NCBI RefSeq assembly: GCF_958450345.1
Contig: NC_088780.1
Location: forward strand, 109,132,226 to 109,196,225
Length of the DNA stretch: 64,000 nucleotides
Direction of reading: 5' to 3'
From: Calliphora vicina
Lineage: Eukaryota > Arthropoda > Insecta > Diptera > Calliphoridae
Below, piece by piece: positions 22,057-33,660 of this stretch (the first letter of the stretch is position 1; every line of letters begins with the position of its first letter). The notes below the pieces were generated by a model. That model saw only the letters and a list, made by a program, of their open reading frames with translations, was not told the DNA's origin and did no database searches. The translations under genes were made by a program, and so were the position numbers.

Positions 22057-24119
22057 TAACGGATATATTTTAAATAAAAATTAGCTTCTATTTTAATTTT
22101 TCTCGAAATATGTTAATTTTTTTCCTAAATTTCTTGTTCAAGTGGACTGAGACAAGTTAATGGTCTGTCGAATTTTTAATAACTTTATCATTTTTTAACC
22201 AAATTTTGTTATTTTTATCTCATTACAACGATAATTACGTACACATTTCGGTTCTTTTGCATTCAATTGCAAAAGTATTTATTTAGTAGCAAAATTTTTA
22301 CTAAAACTGAAAAATTTGCATTTTTTCCGAATTTTGGCGATAATACAGTTTTGGGTCATTTTGGCCCAAATTCATTAATTCATTAATATAAATAAATCTA
22401 CATATTTCTAGAAAATAATGCAGAAAGTAAACGAGTTTCACCTATTTATTTCAGATAAATAGTAAAATTTTCAATATATCTGAACTTGGACCTCGATGCG
22501 CGTCCAGAAATCGTTGTCCGATTTGACTCAAATTTTTAGCACTTAACTTTTAGGCCTAGTGTCACAATATACCATCCGGCGCTCTTTGAAATCTAAAAAA
22601 AATGGGCTGTCACTCTAATGTATATCTATAAAAGAATAGTTACTAATGGAGTAAAAATATTCGGTAAATTTTACTCGTAGATATTGATTTGAAATTAATA
22701 TCAAGTTACTTTTGAGTTAATGTTATCTGCTAGGTATTACGGGAATTAGTCAAACAATCGGATCTGATTTCCAGTATAATCTTTGACCTGATACACAACA
22801 TAGTGTCAATCCATGTTGCCCTCTGCATTGGTTCATGATAGAAGCGACCCTAAGCTCGGGTGCTAATGTTAGCATTAACGTATTCCCACCGATCCACAGA
22901 TATTACCAGATCCCAGGCGTCACCATGTGTGTCTTGTAGGCATCCCCTAGTTTTATTTAGTATTACTAATTTTGTCGGAGGAAAATCTCGAGTATGTATC
23001 CCAGTGTCTTGTCAATTAATCTAAATTGGTTGATCTTTTTAAACGCGAAGCCTTCAATGTCTGTGATAACTGAAAGTGGCGGCTCACGACAGAAAAAGTG
23101 AATGGAGAGGAGATGATTATTGTTTTGTATGGAATCTACTGTTTTCGTATACTATCTCTACTATTTCCATAGTTAAATTTTAAGGAGGTTGTTTTGCCTT
23201 TAGACTGCTTTCCTATAAATTGGGTATATCTTGCTATTTTATGATAAATTTATAAAATTATACCACTGAGTAAAAATAATGAGAAAATAAGCCCAAATTT
23301 AGCTGGCTCAAGAACTCTGAGATCCATTGCATACTCATATTTTCTTTATATTCGTTGTTATTGGAGAATAACTGATACATCCTCTTGCAGGTCTTCTTTA
23401 CAAATTAATAAAAGAAGACAAGTTGGAATGCGTTTCAAATATTTTAGATGAGAGAGCAGAGACCTTCTAGAAGGCTTTCTAAGGATGGAAGGCTATAATG
23501 AGAATTGGATCCGTTATTTATGTATGTGATTTAATTATTGCTAGTTACATTGGATACAAAATAAAGACGATTTTTTTACGACCTGTTAACCCATCAATTA
23601 CTATTTTTCAAAAGTAGTTGAGGAGGACATATCTCACACATAATTTTCCCAGAGTATCGATATGTTTGATAGCCATGAGAAAAACTATTTAACTTTTCAT
23701 GCTGGTTTTGGAGAGAAATAAATGCACAATCCAAGGAATTTATTTTTCACTTTTACTACAATGACATGCGGATACCAAAGTATAACGAACAATTATGCAG
23801 GGGATCTCATGTAGCTATTCTGTTTCGTACGAGTCCATAGAGTAAGAACATACTTTTAGTTTTTCTCGATCACTTCGTTTAAGTCATGATTCAATAATTT
23901 TAGAAGGTAGAATCACTAGGTAGAGTTTTCAATATTTAGCCCTATAACGTCAAACTTTGATTTGGATTTCTTTCATATTTTTTTTTATATTTTCTTTTAA
24001 CGTTAAAGGAATTGTATAATTGAGAATTTATTTTCTACGAAGTGTACCTTATATTGTTGTGTCATGGTTTTAGTGAAATAACGGCATTCTTAAATTTAGG
24101 ACTTCAAAATGTTAAAATG
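22057..24119. other. Unannotated stretch with a GC-richer block at 22740-23100
   Basis: 22060-22740 is AT-rich. 22740-23100 stands out as GC-richer and homopolymer-poor. Its minus strand gives WDLVISVDRWEYVNANIST before a stop, which reads like decayed coding sequence, but I cannot place it. 23100-24119 has no recognisable signal. Confidence 0.35.
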
Positions 24120-24580
24120 GTTTCTTTAGTTTGAAAAATAAGAGTTTTACCTTTAAAACAGAAAATCATTTGTAAAAATCGGTTGGAAAGTGCCTGATCT
24201 ACAGTAGTTTAAAGACAGGATGCTCTCCAACAAAAGCAAAATACTAACAGCGAACACGTAAGCGTTGATACAATTGAAAAACATGTTATCACAAAAATTC
24301 GCATAAATCATTAATTTTGTAATTGAATTTAATTTACTTACATGATTTGGAAAGCTAATTTAACATACTTATTGACTCAAATAAGAAAACCAAACATTTA
24401 CTGTCTCAAGATCAGATCATATATATTTTGGAAAATAATTTAAAATCAATTTCAAAACGACATAATAATGATTTTTTTAAGTTGTAACTTTAAGCATATC
24501 TTTGTATCTACAGTAATGATGAGAACCCCTGCATATTATTGCTGTAGCATAGTGTTATTAATTGAATTATAACATTATTT
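24120..24580 (+). repeat. Diverged dispersed repeat shared with 37.26-37.42 and 38.7-38.97 kb
   Basis: TTTACCTTTAAAACAGAAAA followed by AAAATCGGTTGGAAA recurs in modified form at 37270-37325. AAGTTGTAACTTTAA, then the ending TGTAGCATAGTGTTATTA, recurs at 38850-38960. The copies are well diverged and non-coding, and I could not define their ends. Confidence 0.5.
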
Positions 24581-26379
24581 TAGAATAAAATGTTTAACAA
24601 AAACATCATCTCATTCCTAGACCAAACAGTTAGGGTATTTCAAAAATTCCTTGTAAACTCCATAAATCCACTTACCATTTTCTGTCTATGAAATTTTATT
24701 TAAATTATTGCAAGAAAAATGCCACATTTCAATTGATATGCATCTGTTTTGTGTTGTTTCTTTTTGGTTGTATATTACTTTAGTTTATAATGTAAAAAAT
24801 AAATATATATCTTCCTTTTTTGTAGTTGTTGTTTTGAATTAAAGATAATGGCAACGTCAACTTTAGACCAACGCACTTTTGTATATTTTATTTTAATTTG
24901 CCGTTTTTTTTTACTTTTTATTCGCGCTGCGTTCCTCTCTTTCTCATCCTTTTGCAACATTTATAGGCGAGTGATATTTGAAAAGAAAACAAACAAAAAC
25001 AGATGACGGTGATGGTGATGGTGGTAAAGACGCATATGATGAAGATGAGGATGAGTATGGTCTTCTTATCTTTGATTATATATGTACATATGTGTGGATG
25101 TATTATGCAGAGAGTGTAAGTACTTCTAGTACATTCCAAATGATCTATGTCTGAAATGTTTTATTTTAATACACTTGTACGTACGCCTGTCTCTCATTTC
25201 TAGCTGCTATAGTAGAGGGACTTCAATTGAAATATATAAAAACAAAATGTTAAAAACTACAACAAAAAGAAATATTTTATTGTGACTGTTTAAGGCACAA
25301 GACAGACAGACGACGACTTTGCCACATTCATTGTTGTACCAGTTTCTGTAGACAACGTCTGTCTACTTGTAGAGTTTTATATGCATTTTTGTTTTGATGA
25401 GACTGCACTGGACATACAGACAGGCGGACGGATGGATGGATAGATAGATGGTTGGTTGGATGGATAGATGGACGGACATGCGGCAGTGGCATTTTTAATT
25501 AGTTTGTTTTTATAAAGTTTATTATTTTATTATTGTTTCACAGTGCCTTGGTCCGCCTATTAGTCTGTCCTTACATCTCTAGTCTGTTGTTTTATGAATA
25601 ATTGAGGCGGGAAACTTAGTATAGTAATAAGAGGTATTTTAAATCAGTCACTTCATTTGTGTAGAATTAAAAAGTTGGGTAAAATGTTAAGAATTTGCTA
25701 GATAACAATTTTACTTTTAAATATGTTTAGGTTTTTCGCAGAAATTTCTAAGATTTTTAAATGTTTGTCTTAGACAATTGATTAGAGTGTTCAAAATTCG
25801 TTTCATTTCTTTTTCAACGTGTTTCACATAAATTTCAATAAAATAAACAAGTCACAAGTCAATAATTTATAGTTTTTAATCAGTATGACTTGCATGCGTA
25901 TCAATTTAGTTTTTGTTTATTTCATATTTTTACTCTTCGCATTGTTTTTGTTCTTTTTATTTAAAATTCTCAAGTATTCTTAGATAGTTTTTGTTTGTGT
26001 TCTGTATTGTTGTTGTTGTTGTTTATGTTTCATCTTGTAATCAATTCTGTCTAAAGCTTTTATTATTCATTCAAAATAATTATTTTGTAAATACTGGTCA
26101 ATCAAGCACTAGGTTAAATTGATAAGCTAAATTAAGATGAATTTCAATTCAAATTGAAGCAACACTTTTAATATGAAGATGAAAATATGTATTAAATTTT
26201 TGAAATGTCTTAATTATGAGATTAATAGAAGAAGATGTGTGGTTAGAAACTAAATACTTATAAGTAATTTAAAAAAGAATTAAGATAATTTAATGAAGTA
26301 CTGAGTTTTAAAAGTGGCGTATTTTTGAATCTAATAGAGATATTGACTTGTAAGACCAAAAATTAACTTATCTAAACAA
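24581..26379. other. AT-rich stretch with simple repeats
   Basis: Contains a GATGGTGATG-type tract (25005-25060), a GGAT/AGAT microsatellite (25425-25480) and a short TTG run (26007-26020). Minus-strand frames at 24775-25139 are built from these tracts. No gene is visible. Confidence 0.5.
25425..25480 (+). repeat. GGAT/GATA microsatellite
   Basis: Imperfect tetranucleotide run of GGAT, AGAT and TGGT units, bordered by GACGGAC-like sequence. It is a simple slippage repeat. Confidence 0.8.
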
Positions 26380-27680
26380 AAGAAATTAGTTCAGAATAAA
26401 TATGTAATAAAATCTTTATTTATTAACAAAACTCAATGAAATTACCAACGTTTTTTATATTTGTCATTCTTAATCAATAAGTGTAAAAAACTTGTCTAAA
26501 TGTCAAAGCGAATCCCGAAATACCTAAAAATTTGAGCGAAAAATCCCAAAAATGGTATTTTTACAATTTATCCCATAGGGTCCACATTTCCTTCGGGGCT
26601 GAGAAAATACTTTGGGGATAAATAGGCAACATATCAAGGTTTCCAAGGCTGCTTTCCGTTTTGAAATTTTTTATGGCCCAATTTTGAAATTTTGATAAAA
26701 AATAGGTCGATTTTCGAAGGGCGTAAGGCCGACATATTCGAAAAATAAAACATATTTTTATACCAAAATATTCTCCGTAACGATACCTTACAGAAAAACA
26801 TAAAATTGTTAAATGTATGTACTTAAAGAAAGTTTTTTTTTTTAAATTCGCCTAAAAAACAGCAAAATCTACTATTTTTTGAATTTTTAAATTGAAAATC
26901 TTTTATTTTTGGATTCATAATTGATATTGCTCTGAAATATTTTGTATATTATTGGTAAAATATCCAAAAAAAATTTTAAAATTTAAAAAAATAACAATTC
27001 GAAAAAAAACTTTTTACAAAAAATCAAAAAACAACTTTGGAAAAAAAATTAATTTTGTTTACCTAAAAATATTTAAAATTTGTATTTTGAAGTATAATTT
27101 GGGGAACGTTACATACGATTCGGCACATCCGAATATAGCTCTCTTACTTGTTTAGCATAAATTTAATCCTTTCAGTAGGATTAAAAATATAAAAATAGTT
27201 AAGTAACCTTTTCGCCCAAAAAACAGCAAAATCTACTATTTTTTTAATTGAATTAAATTGAAAATCGTTTATTTTTGGATTCATAATTGATATAGCTCTG
27301 AAATCTTTTGTATATTATTGGTAATTTATTTGTCTAGATATCAAAAAAATTCGACTCCATTGTGCCCAAAAGTACGCCCTAAATTTTTAAAAAAAGCGAC
27401 CTAGTTATGGCAAGATTTTAAAATTTAAATTTATAACTCGGAAATTATAAGAGATAAATAGCACACCCAAGCAAGTTTTCAAGGCCTAGCCGAACGCTTT
27501 CCAAAAATATAAAAATCTTTGAAATAGGATGTGAAAAAAAACTGCACGTGTTTAAAAATTTTAAATGTCGAAGGTACCTTACCTTGGCTACGCCCGCGTC
27601 AAATTTTATTCCGAACGGACCAGCCGTTTAGAAATGCCAGATTTATTTCCAAAAAATTTCTATTCTGCCCCACTATGCGT
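26380..27680 (+). repeat. Long-TIR dispersed repeat, copy lacking its left end
   Basis: It shares long ordered stretches with 60557-62242: TATGTAATAAAAT, GTC(C/T)ACATTTCCTTCG, CGAAGGGCGTA, ACCTTACAGAAAAACATAAA, CAGCAAAATCTAC and CGGAAATTATAAGAGATAAA. It ends with AGCCGTTTAGAAATGCCAG and TTCTGCCCCACTATGC, the inverse of the left terminus CACAGTGGGGCAGAA at 60557. A 110-bp stretch occurs twice (26847-26958 and 27212-27327) on either side of an inserted piece of another repeat. No protein is encoded. Confidence 0.65.
26960..27160 (-). repeat. Fragment of the ATTCGGC-hairpin dispersed repeat
   Basis: The end reads CGATTCGGCACATCCGAATA, then TAGCTCTCTTACTTG. This is the inverse of the start of the copy at 53320 (CGTAAGAGAGCTATATTCGG, then CTGTGCCGAATCG). 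The AT-rich remainder resembles 53390-53520. The 67-codon plus-strand frame across it is accidental. Confidence 0.6.
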
Positions 27681-27684
27681 TATT

Positions 27685-28190
27685 AGGTTGAAATGTCTTC
27701 TCAATTGTATCCACTCACCGGAACAACTGACTCAACATCACGTTGAGTTTATATGAGTTCCAGGACATGAAGTATCTGATGAATGAACTTAGGTGGTCAA
27801 ATATCTTCACTTGTAGAATATCCAGAAAACTCTGGCCCACCCTGAAAAAGGATAGGTATGAATTCAATAAAGCTTCTTACGGGTATAATTACTGGGACAT
27901 GTCGGAACGTATGGGTTACCCACTTTATAGCTATTGCAGAAGTTGTTTAGATGAAGAGGAGGAAGAATCAGTACAACACCTTCTATGTGACTGTCCGGCC
28001 CTACAAGAGCGCAAGCTACGACTTCTTGGTAGAGCTCTTCTCAATGATATGGATTGTCTCGGAGATGTGTCACTAGTAAATATGATCAGATTTATTAGAA
28101 GTACCGGTTGGTTGTCACGGGGACCACAGGTATCACATAGCCATCGAAATTAGGGAGGGAAATTGCAAGCAACCCACATAACCTAACCTA
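27685..28190 (+). pseudogene. jockey-type non-LTR retrotransposon ORF2 tail
   Basis: Around 27745-27775 a frame reads I-stop-VPGHEVSDE, the WVPGHEGVSGNE motif at the end of the RNase H domain with the tryptophan codon mutated to TGA. In the next frame an open stretch to the stop at 28151 encodes FTCRISRKLWPTLKKDRYEF, then YCRSCLDEEEEESVQHLLCD and CPAL, ending FIRSTGWL. That is the C-x2-C-x10-H-x4-C cysteine-histidine motif typical of ORF2 C-termini in jockey-clade elements. The 3' flank contains AACCTAACCTAA, resembling a short simple 3' tail. It is truncated at the 5' end, as non-LTR insertions usually are, where it meets the long-TIR repeat. Confidence 0.85.
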
Positions 28191-30970
28191 AGGTTTGCGC
28201 CTTTCTCTAGATATTCCATAATAATTATTTGCTTTGTATGAGAGGTGCCACGCCCACTTGAAATTTCAAAAAAGTCAGTGTCTTACAATATTAAATTACC
28301 ATTGATCTTTACTGACATACTAATTTCCTCTATTCAAACAGGCGTATGAACAGAGGAATGTTCCTTTTGTAAATTCTAACAAGATTCACAAGAGAGCAAA
28401 TAATAATCTTTCCTGTTGAATATCTCTTGTACCAATCTTCCCTTTTATTTTGAAGGACTTATATATATTATTTACATACAAAAGTTATATCCTTACACAC
28501 ATGTCCTTGATAGTACCAATCGCTTCATGAAGAGCCAAATCCATCGATCGCTTCTATATCAGTTGTGCAAAAATTGCTCAGAAACTAAATACTAAATAAC
28601 CAGTATTTTAGGAAAATTAGTTAATTGCATCAAATCTCTTCTCTGATCTCACTTTCAATGATGTGACTATTTTGTTTCACAATTTTCACACAAAATGTCG
28701 CCTTTCTATTATAAATGTCCAAATTGTGTGTTATTAAAAAAATACAGTTAAATTAAAAAAAAAAATAAAGATAAAAACTTGTTAAAATTTTTATGACCAA
28801 AAGTTAATAAATGATGAGTTTTTATTTCGGAAAATCCCTGCTAAATTACTGAACGAAAAAACAACCAAACAACTGAAAAATAATAATAAAAACAACGAAC
28901 AGAAATAACAAATCTCACAAATATCAATGAACAAAACAATAATACTTGAAATGTCATATTGCAACAGCACCAATAACACCAACAACAAAACTATTATGAA
29001 GGAAAAAAGTGACAACAACACCATGCAATATCCAGCGACAATAAACAGCAACAAGATTGGTAATGGCAGCCAGCTTCAACATGTCACTTTCATTTGAAAA
29101 AAAATTACAACTTACAGCGCACTACACCAACAACTGCTAGAAAAAGTAGAAGTTTAAATGAGAAAAAACGGATTTTTTATGGGATTTAATTCAAAAATAA
29201 CTACTACTACTCCTTTTTTAAGTTTAAGTGAATATTGGAAAAAACACACTCAAGGATAGAGTGTTTTAAGCACGAGGAGTTATTTTAGAAAATTCAATAA
29301 TTTCAATACTTAAGGTTTTAATTGACATTTATTCCAATTAGAAGAAAGTTTACTGCGTCCATATTATTGAGATACTATTAATTAAAAATAGTTCTTAAAA
29401 TAAATCCAACTATTTATGCATGAAAGACTCATCCCTTATGCTATCTAGATCATGAACTAATTCCTTTACATGTACGATCAACTAGTTTTTGGAATAACCT
29501 TTAGAAGACTTATAAATACCATATCGGAGAGTTCTCAGTGAATGATATCCCTATAAAATGAATGACAGGACATTGGCTATCCATGTACCCGATCATTGTA
29601 CCCGATCGGACTCAGAAGTACTTTTTTGACATGGTCGGAGATCAAACGTAATTCCATTCCTTGACGTCTGTCAGCACCGAAACTAGATATCCGGATTATC
29701 CTGAATTAATAAATACATATATTTGTTATATAAATAAACGCCTGTGCAAAAATTCATGTCAATCGGATCAGCCAAAATCCACTTTTTGATAAACCCTGTG
29801 TTTTTTTATTATATTAATGCAACAAAAACAAACATTTGTTTCAAATGTTGCATGCAGCATGACAATGTTTTCGAAAAATTTAAAGAAAACTCAATAACAG
29901 CATTATGGAAACAGCAGCTGAAAAAAAAAACTTTTCAAACCAACAGAAAACAAACAGTAACAGCAAATTTGTGCTCTTTTTATTTGATTGTCGGAAAAAA
30001 TCAACGCATTGTCAACTGGGGAATATAATTTTAGTGTTTTTGTTTTTCTTACGATTTCCAAAGGCAAAAAGTGACAACACTACGAGTACAATACAACAGT
30101 AAACCGAACCATACAAATGATGGCTCCGATGACGCAGACATTCAAGCTGACGAAGAAGAAATTGACTAATACCACATTAAACACACAGCTACAAACAGCA
30201 AACTGTTAAAGCGTTTTTGGAAAAAGTTTTAGATTTTGCGTTTTTTTTTTTGTTTAAATCCAGTGACTGAAAGTGACACCAAAACAAAACCAAACGTTAC
30301 AAAATCAACCCGCACACACCAAACTTGGCTGTTGTTTTGGTATAACTCAGTGTCTATGCTTTAAAAAGGAGATGCAAGTAAAGCAACAAAAATGAAAAAA
30401 AAAAACATGCAACATTTAAAATGGAAACCATTAACAGTTATGGTATAAATATATATGGTGCAAGTAACAGCAGCAAAAAAATCTTAATTGCAATTATGAT
30501 CTTGTTTTGCTTAACTTGTTTATGACATTCGTCCGTCCGTCAGTCCACCGTATGTCACAACGTCTGTTTCATCATGAAGTCTGCCTTTATGTCTGCCAAC
30601 TCTTCTAATATGGTCCAAAACTAAATTTAATTTAAGCAATTTTTGGAGTGAAGTCTTTTCATTTTCGGTTATAATTTACATGCATGTTAGTGTAGGAGTT
30701 TTGTGTGAAAAATTTCTTTAAATAAATTAAATTATTTAAGCTGCACAGTTTTACAAGGAAAGTTTACTCAAATGTCAAAATAAAAATATAAATAAATTTT
30801 AATTAAACTGATTTGAAAGTGGCCACTAATAAAAAATACAATGTCATATAAAGTTGCTTAACCCTTACCTATCTGACGGTACTTATAAGTACCACAACAT
30901 TTTTTTTCTACATGCCTCGATCATTCTTAATAATATTTGCATACACTGCTTTTTAATTGAACCAATAGTT
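28191..30970. other. AT-rich stretch; weak non-LTR trace at 29485-29610
   Basis: Most of this is low-complexity DNA (AACAACAAC and AATAATAAT runs at 28860-29060 and 30400-30480). At 29485-29610 the plus strand reads ISESSVNDIPIK, a stop, then MTGHW. This resembles the VGVMTGHCLIG region of non-LTR ORF2 tails, but the evidence is thin. Frames of 94 and 65 codons at 29744-30102 overlap in different phases and are not convincing. Confidence 0.35.
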
Positions 30971-30977
30971 TATAAGT

Positions 30978-31100
30978 TAGAGCGTCCAATTCTTTCTGAA
31001 AAATTCACTGTTTGGTGTGGATTTTGGGCTGCGGGTGTCATCGGCCCATATTTCTGTGAGAACGACCTTGGCCACGCCACACAGTGTTTTGATTTCATAT
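30978..31100 (+). pseudogene. Tc1/mariner-like transposase fragment
   Basis: The plus frame reads ERPILSEKFTVWCGFWAAGV, then IGPYFCENDLGHA. This matches the RPLH..KVTVWCGLWAGGIIGPYFFENDAG segment between the first and second catalytic aspartates. Nothing recognisable continues on either side, so it is an isolated remnant. The open frame that contains it begins at 30854, but its first 40 codons are not transposase-like. Confidence 0.75.
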
Positions 31101-31339
31101 AACGATTAAAAAAATGAATCAAAATTTTGTATAATAATTTTCTGGAACATTTTTAACGTTTTGAACAAATTTGGATGAATTCGGAGCAAGGACACTACAG
31201 GATAAAAAATGTCATTTTTCAAAAATTAAAAAAAAATTTACAAAAACTTAAATTTTCATAACGTAGTTTTGTAATTGAAACATTCCCAATATGTCAATAA
31301 AATAATGTTTCCGAATGGGAGGAAAGACATACTTATTAT

Positions 31340-31776
31340 TTACATAAATGGATTAACCTCCATATAAAATAATTTGTTTACGATAATATCCTCCGGAATA
31401 ATTTTTTGTGCTACTTTGGCTATAGCATCGACTGAAGTTGATGCAACAAGTTCATCGACTCGCCTTCTTTTCATGCGCCGTGATGCTTCTTCATAACTTA
31501 ATTTGGGTCGACCTTTGCAATTGTTTGTACTTGGAACCTATACCAAACGCTTACTTAAACTGATTTTGTATAAGTTAAATTAAAATAACTTACAGCACAA
31601 ACTTCTTCACTAAATAAATCAGTATCTAGCCAATCACTCGACTCAGCTACAAATCTGCTTCTCGTACGCGAGTGTTTCTTCCAATATTTGTTGAATTTTA
31701 AAAGTTTAAAAATTATTTTCTGCTCCTCAGAATCCAATAATTCCCTTTGGTAACGATTTGCTATATATTGTTTAAT
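31340..31776 (-). CDS. Two-exon gene-like structure, basic GRPKLSYEEASRRMKRRR protein, 5' end missing
   Basis: On the minus strand an open stretch from 31776 to 31594 (61 codons, including FKLLKFNKYWKKHSRTRSRF and AESSDWLDTDLFSEEVCA) ends at a consensus donor, CT|GTAAGT. A 56-base intron (31593-31538) ends TATAG. The second exon (31537-31340, 65 codons and TAA) continues in phase 0 as VPSTNNCKGRPKLSYEEASR, then RMKRRRVDELVASTS. The intron length is typical of flies. Exon 2 has a basic stretch that could bind nucleic acid or act as a nuclear signal. No in-frame ATG is found: a TGA precedes codon 61, so the 5' exon lies elsewhere or the copy is broken. From memory, GRPK.S.EE..RR.KRR-type segments occur in proteins encoded by repeated elements of insects and hydrozoans; I cannot confirm this. 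It may be a host gene fragment or an element-encoded accessory protein. Confidence 0.5.
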
Positions 31777-32329
31777 TCATTCATCACAGTACTTGTTTTA
31801 TTTTGTTTTACCAGAGGTTGAAAATATCACGAATCTGAATGGATGCTGACATTAAAAAACATTTACCAAAAAAATTGGGGCAAGTAAGGGCAGCTGAATT
31901 TTATATATGTCATAATACATTCTTGTGGCAATAATATATAAAAAAATTGGAAAAGTAATTTTTGATATATTTTTTTAATTCACTTCTAAAATTTGTCTCT
32001 GTTGAAAAATTTTAACTTTGTATTACAACTGGCTTTTAGCTAACGCTACTATACATTTGATCAATATTTGTAAACTTGCATTTTCAGCAATTTTTTTAGC
32101 GACCGTTAGAAAAAAATTTAAATTTTACTATCATAACCAAATGTAGAAATTCCATGCTTTAAATTCACTATGTTGCATACAAACTATAACTTTGAGCCGT
32201 TATAACTTCAAAACTACTAAACAGTTTTCATTAAAATTTTGAATATAATCTATTTGAAGTCTTTTCTTTTTAAATATTAAAAATAATAATTAAATTCCTA
32301 CATAAGTTTTAACCATTTTTGGCCAAGCT
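31777..32329. other. AT-rich stretch, nothing recognised
   Basis: Contains GAGCCGTTATAACTTCAAAA-type phrases seen in decayed form near 20880. No coding signal. Confidence 0.4.
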
Positions 32330-33240
32330 CAAAACATAGGTCGATGTCATATTGAACATTCTGCACGAGCGATTTGAGGGCATCGTTTTCTCACATGGAG
32401 GTGATGTTAACTGTCCGTTATTCTATTTCTTTGGGGTTTTCTTAAGTTGCAGCCCTAAATGAATAACCCACAAACCACAGCGGACCTCAAAGTAGACATA
32501 AATTGGTGGCATGTCACAGTGTCCATTGACATAATGTCCATGGACATTATGACACCCCATTAAGTGACATTATGTCCATGGACATTATGACACCCCATTA
32601 AGTGACATTATGTCCATGGACATTATGTCATTTCGGTAGTGTCATAATGTCCATGGATACTATGTCACTTAATGGGGTGTCATAATATGACACTTTTGAA
32701 AGTGTAATAATGTCCAAATTTTTTTTATATAAACTCATTTTTATAAAAATTTTGGAACAAATCAACCCCCAGTAACAACAATTAATATTTTCATATATTA
32801 GAAAGCTTCATGTAGCGAAGCCGGCTGCCGCTTTCCATGGTGGAGAAAGTCCATAAGAGCGGCCACAGGCCGCCAATAATAAAAACCTTGTTCTGCGAAA
32901 CCAAATAGTTTTTGCAAATAAAGTTTTTCTCTTAGGGCTTCGCTAGATAACGTCTTTCTTGTAAATAAATGATTAAAAAATATTTTTTTGAAGAGAAAAT
33001 TTTTAAATTTTTTATAGAACTTTCTTTTTTTTGTCAAACTCATTCCTAAATTCGTATTTATATTTTAAATTATCCATTTATACTTCTTGTCCATGGACAT
33101 TATGTCAATGGACTCTGTGACATGCCACCACACAAAATCAGCCCGATTTATGCGCCACAGTCGATGATATGATATTTAAAATTAAAGACAGGAAGCGCCC
33201 AATGAAACTCCTTAACTATTATGTTCTGTTTACTGTGTAG
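32330..33240 (+). pseudogene. Tc1/mariner-like transposase C-terminal relic, split by a 627-bp element
   Basis: Before the insert the plus strand reads ILHERFEGIVFSHGGDVNCP, then (shifted) FLK and NNPQTTADLKVDIN. This corresponds to the LL...F.G.VISR.GDVNWP...DFFLWGFLKSKVY.N.P.T..DLK.NI region. After the insert it resumes as PDLCATVDDMIFKIKDRKR, the EI.PDL...V..NF..R...C...RG region near the C-terminus. Stops and frameshifts are present. The RSCDLTPLDFFLWG segment is partly deleted. It belongs to the same lineage as 17400-18124. Confidence 0.7.
32504..33130. mobile_element. 627-bp element with 44-bp TIRs and internal palindromic tandem repeats
   Basis: The ends are TGGTGGCATGTCACAG and a further 28 bases mirrored at the right with one mismatch. 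Inside the left end, units of about 38 bp built around the palindrome ATGTCCATGGACAT with GACACCCCATTAAGTG are tandemly repeated and then inverted (32521-32715). A GC-rich island with stacked hairpins follows at 32806-32875. The element interrupts a Tc1/mariner coding relic between the DLKVDIN and PDLCATV codons, which fixes its borders. No clear target duplication is visible. An 81-codon minus-strand frame (32798-33043) covers the island. I cannot name its superfamily. Confidence 0.75.
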
Positions 33241-33410
33241 TCCGCCCACAAATTGCTTTCTTGAAGAACTAGCTTAATATTACATTTTGGTTCATAACTT
33301 TAAAACTAAATAACTTTGCTAGAATACAGAAGAGAGTTTGTTTATTACTATATCTTTTTTTTGAATTTGTAGAAGCTAGATTATTGAAATTTCAAAAATC
33401 AGTTATTAGT

Positions 33411-33660
33411 ATAAAAACACTAATATCTTAAATCGTTAATAACTGTAAATAAAGCGATTTTAAAGAATATAAGCTCAATCTGTGATCATTAATATTTTAT
33501 ATCAAAACACGTTTTTTAACATAAAAATCGATTCTTAAATCGTTAATAACTTTATAAATACTGCGATTTTAAGGAAAATAGTCAAGTCGATTTTTAGTAT
33601 AAAAAACTCAAATATCTTAAATCGTTAATAACTTTGATAAATCAATAATTGGCTTTATCT
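33411..33660 (+). repeat. Degenerate tandem array with CTTAAATCGTTAATAACT
   Basis: The phrase CTTAAATCGTTAATAACT starts at about 33428, 33534 and 33616, each followed by related GCGATTTTAA and ATAAAAA segments. The spacing is uneven (about 106 and 82 bp), so it is an old or recombined array. It is non-coding. Confidence 0.6.

Noticed and set aside
25005..25060. Acidic or histidine-rich coding region from GAT-rich tracts (also 4310-4400, 58845-58900)
   Set aside because: Simple trinucleotide tracts give such frames automatically; no flanking coding signal.
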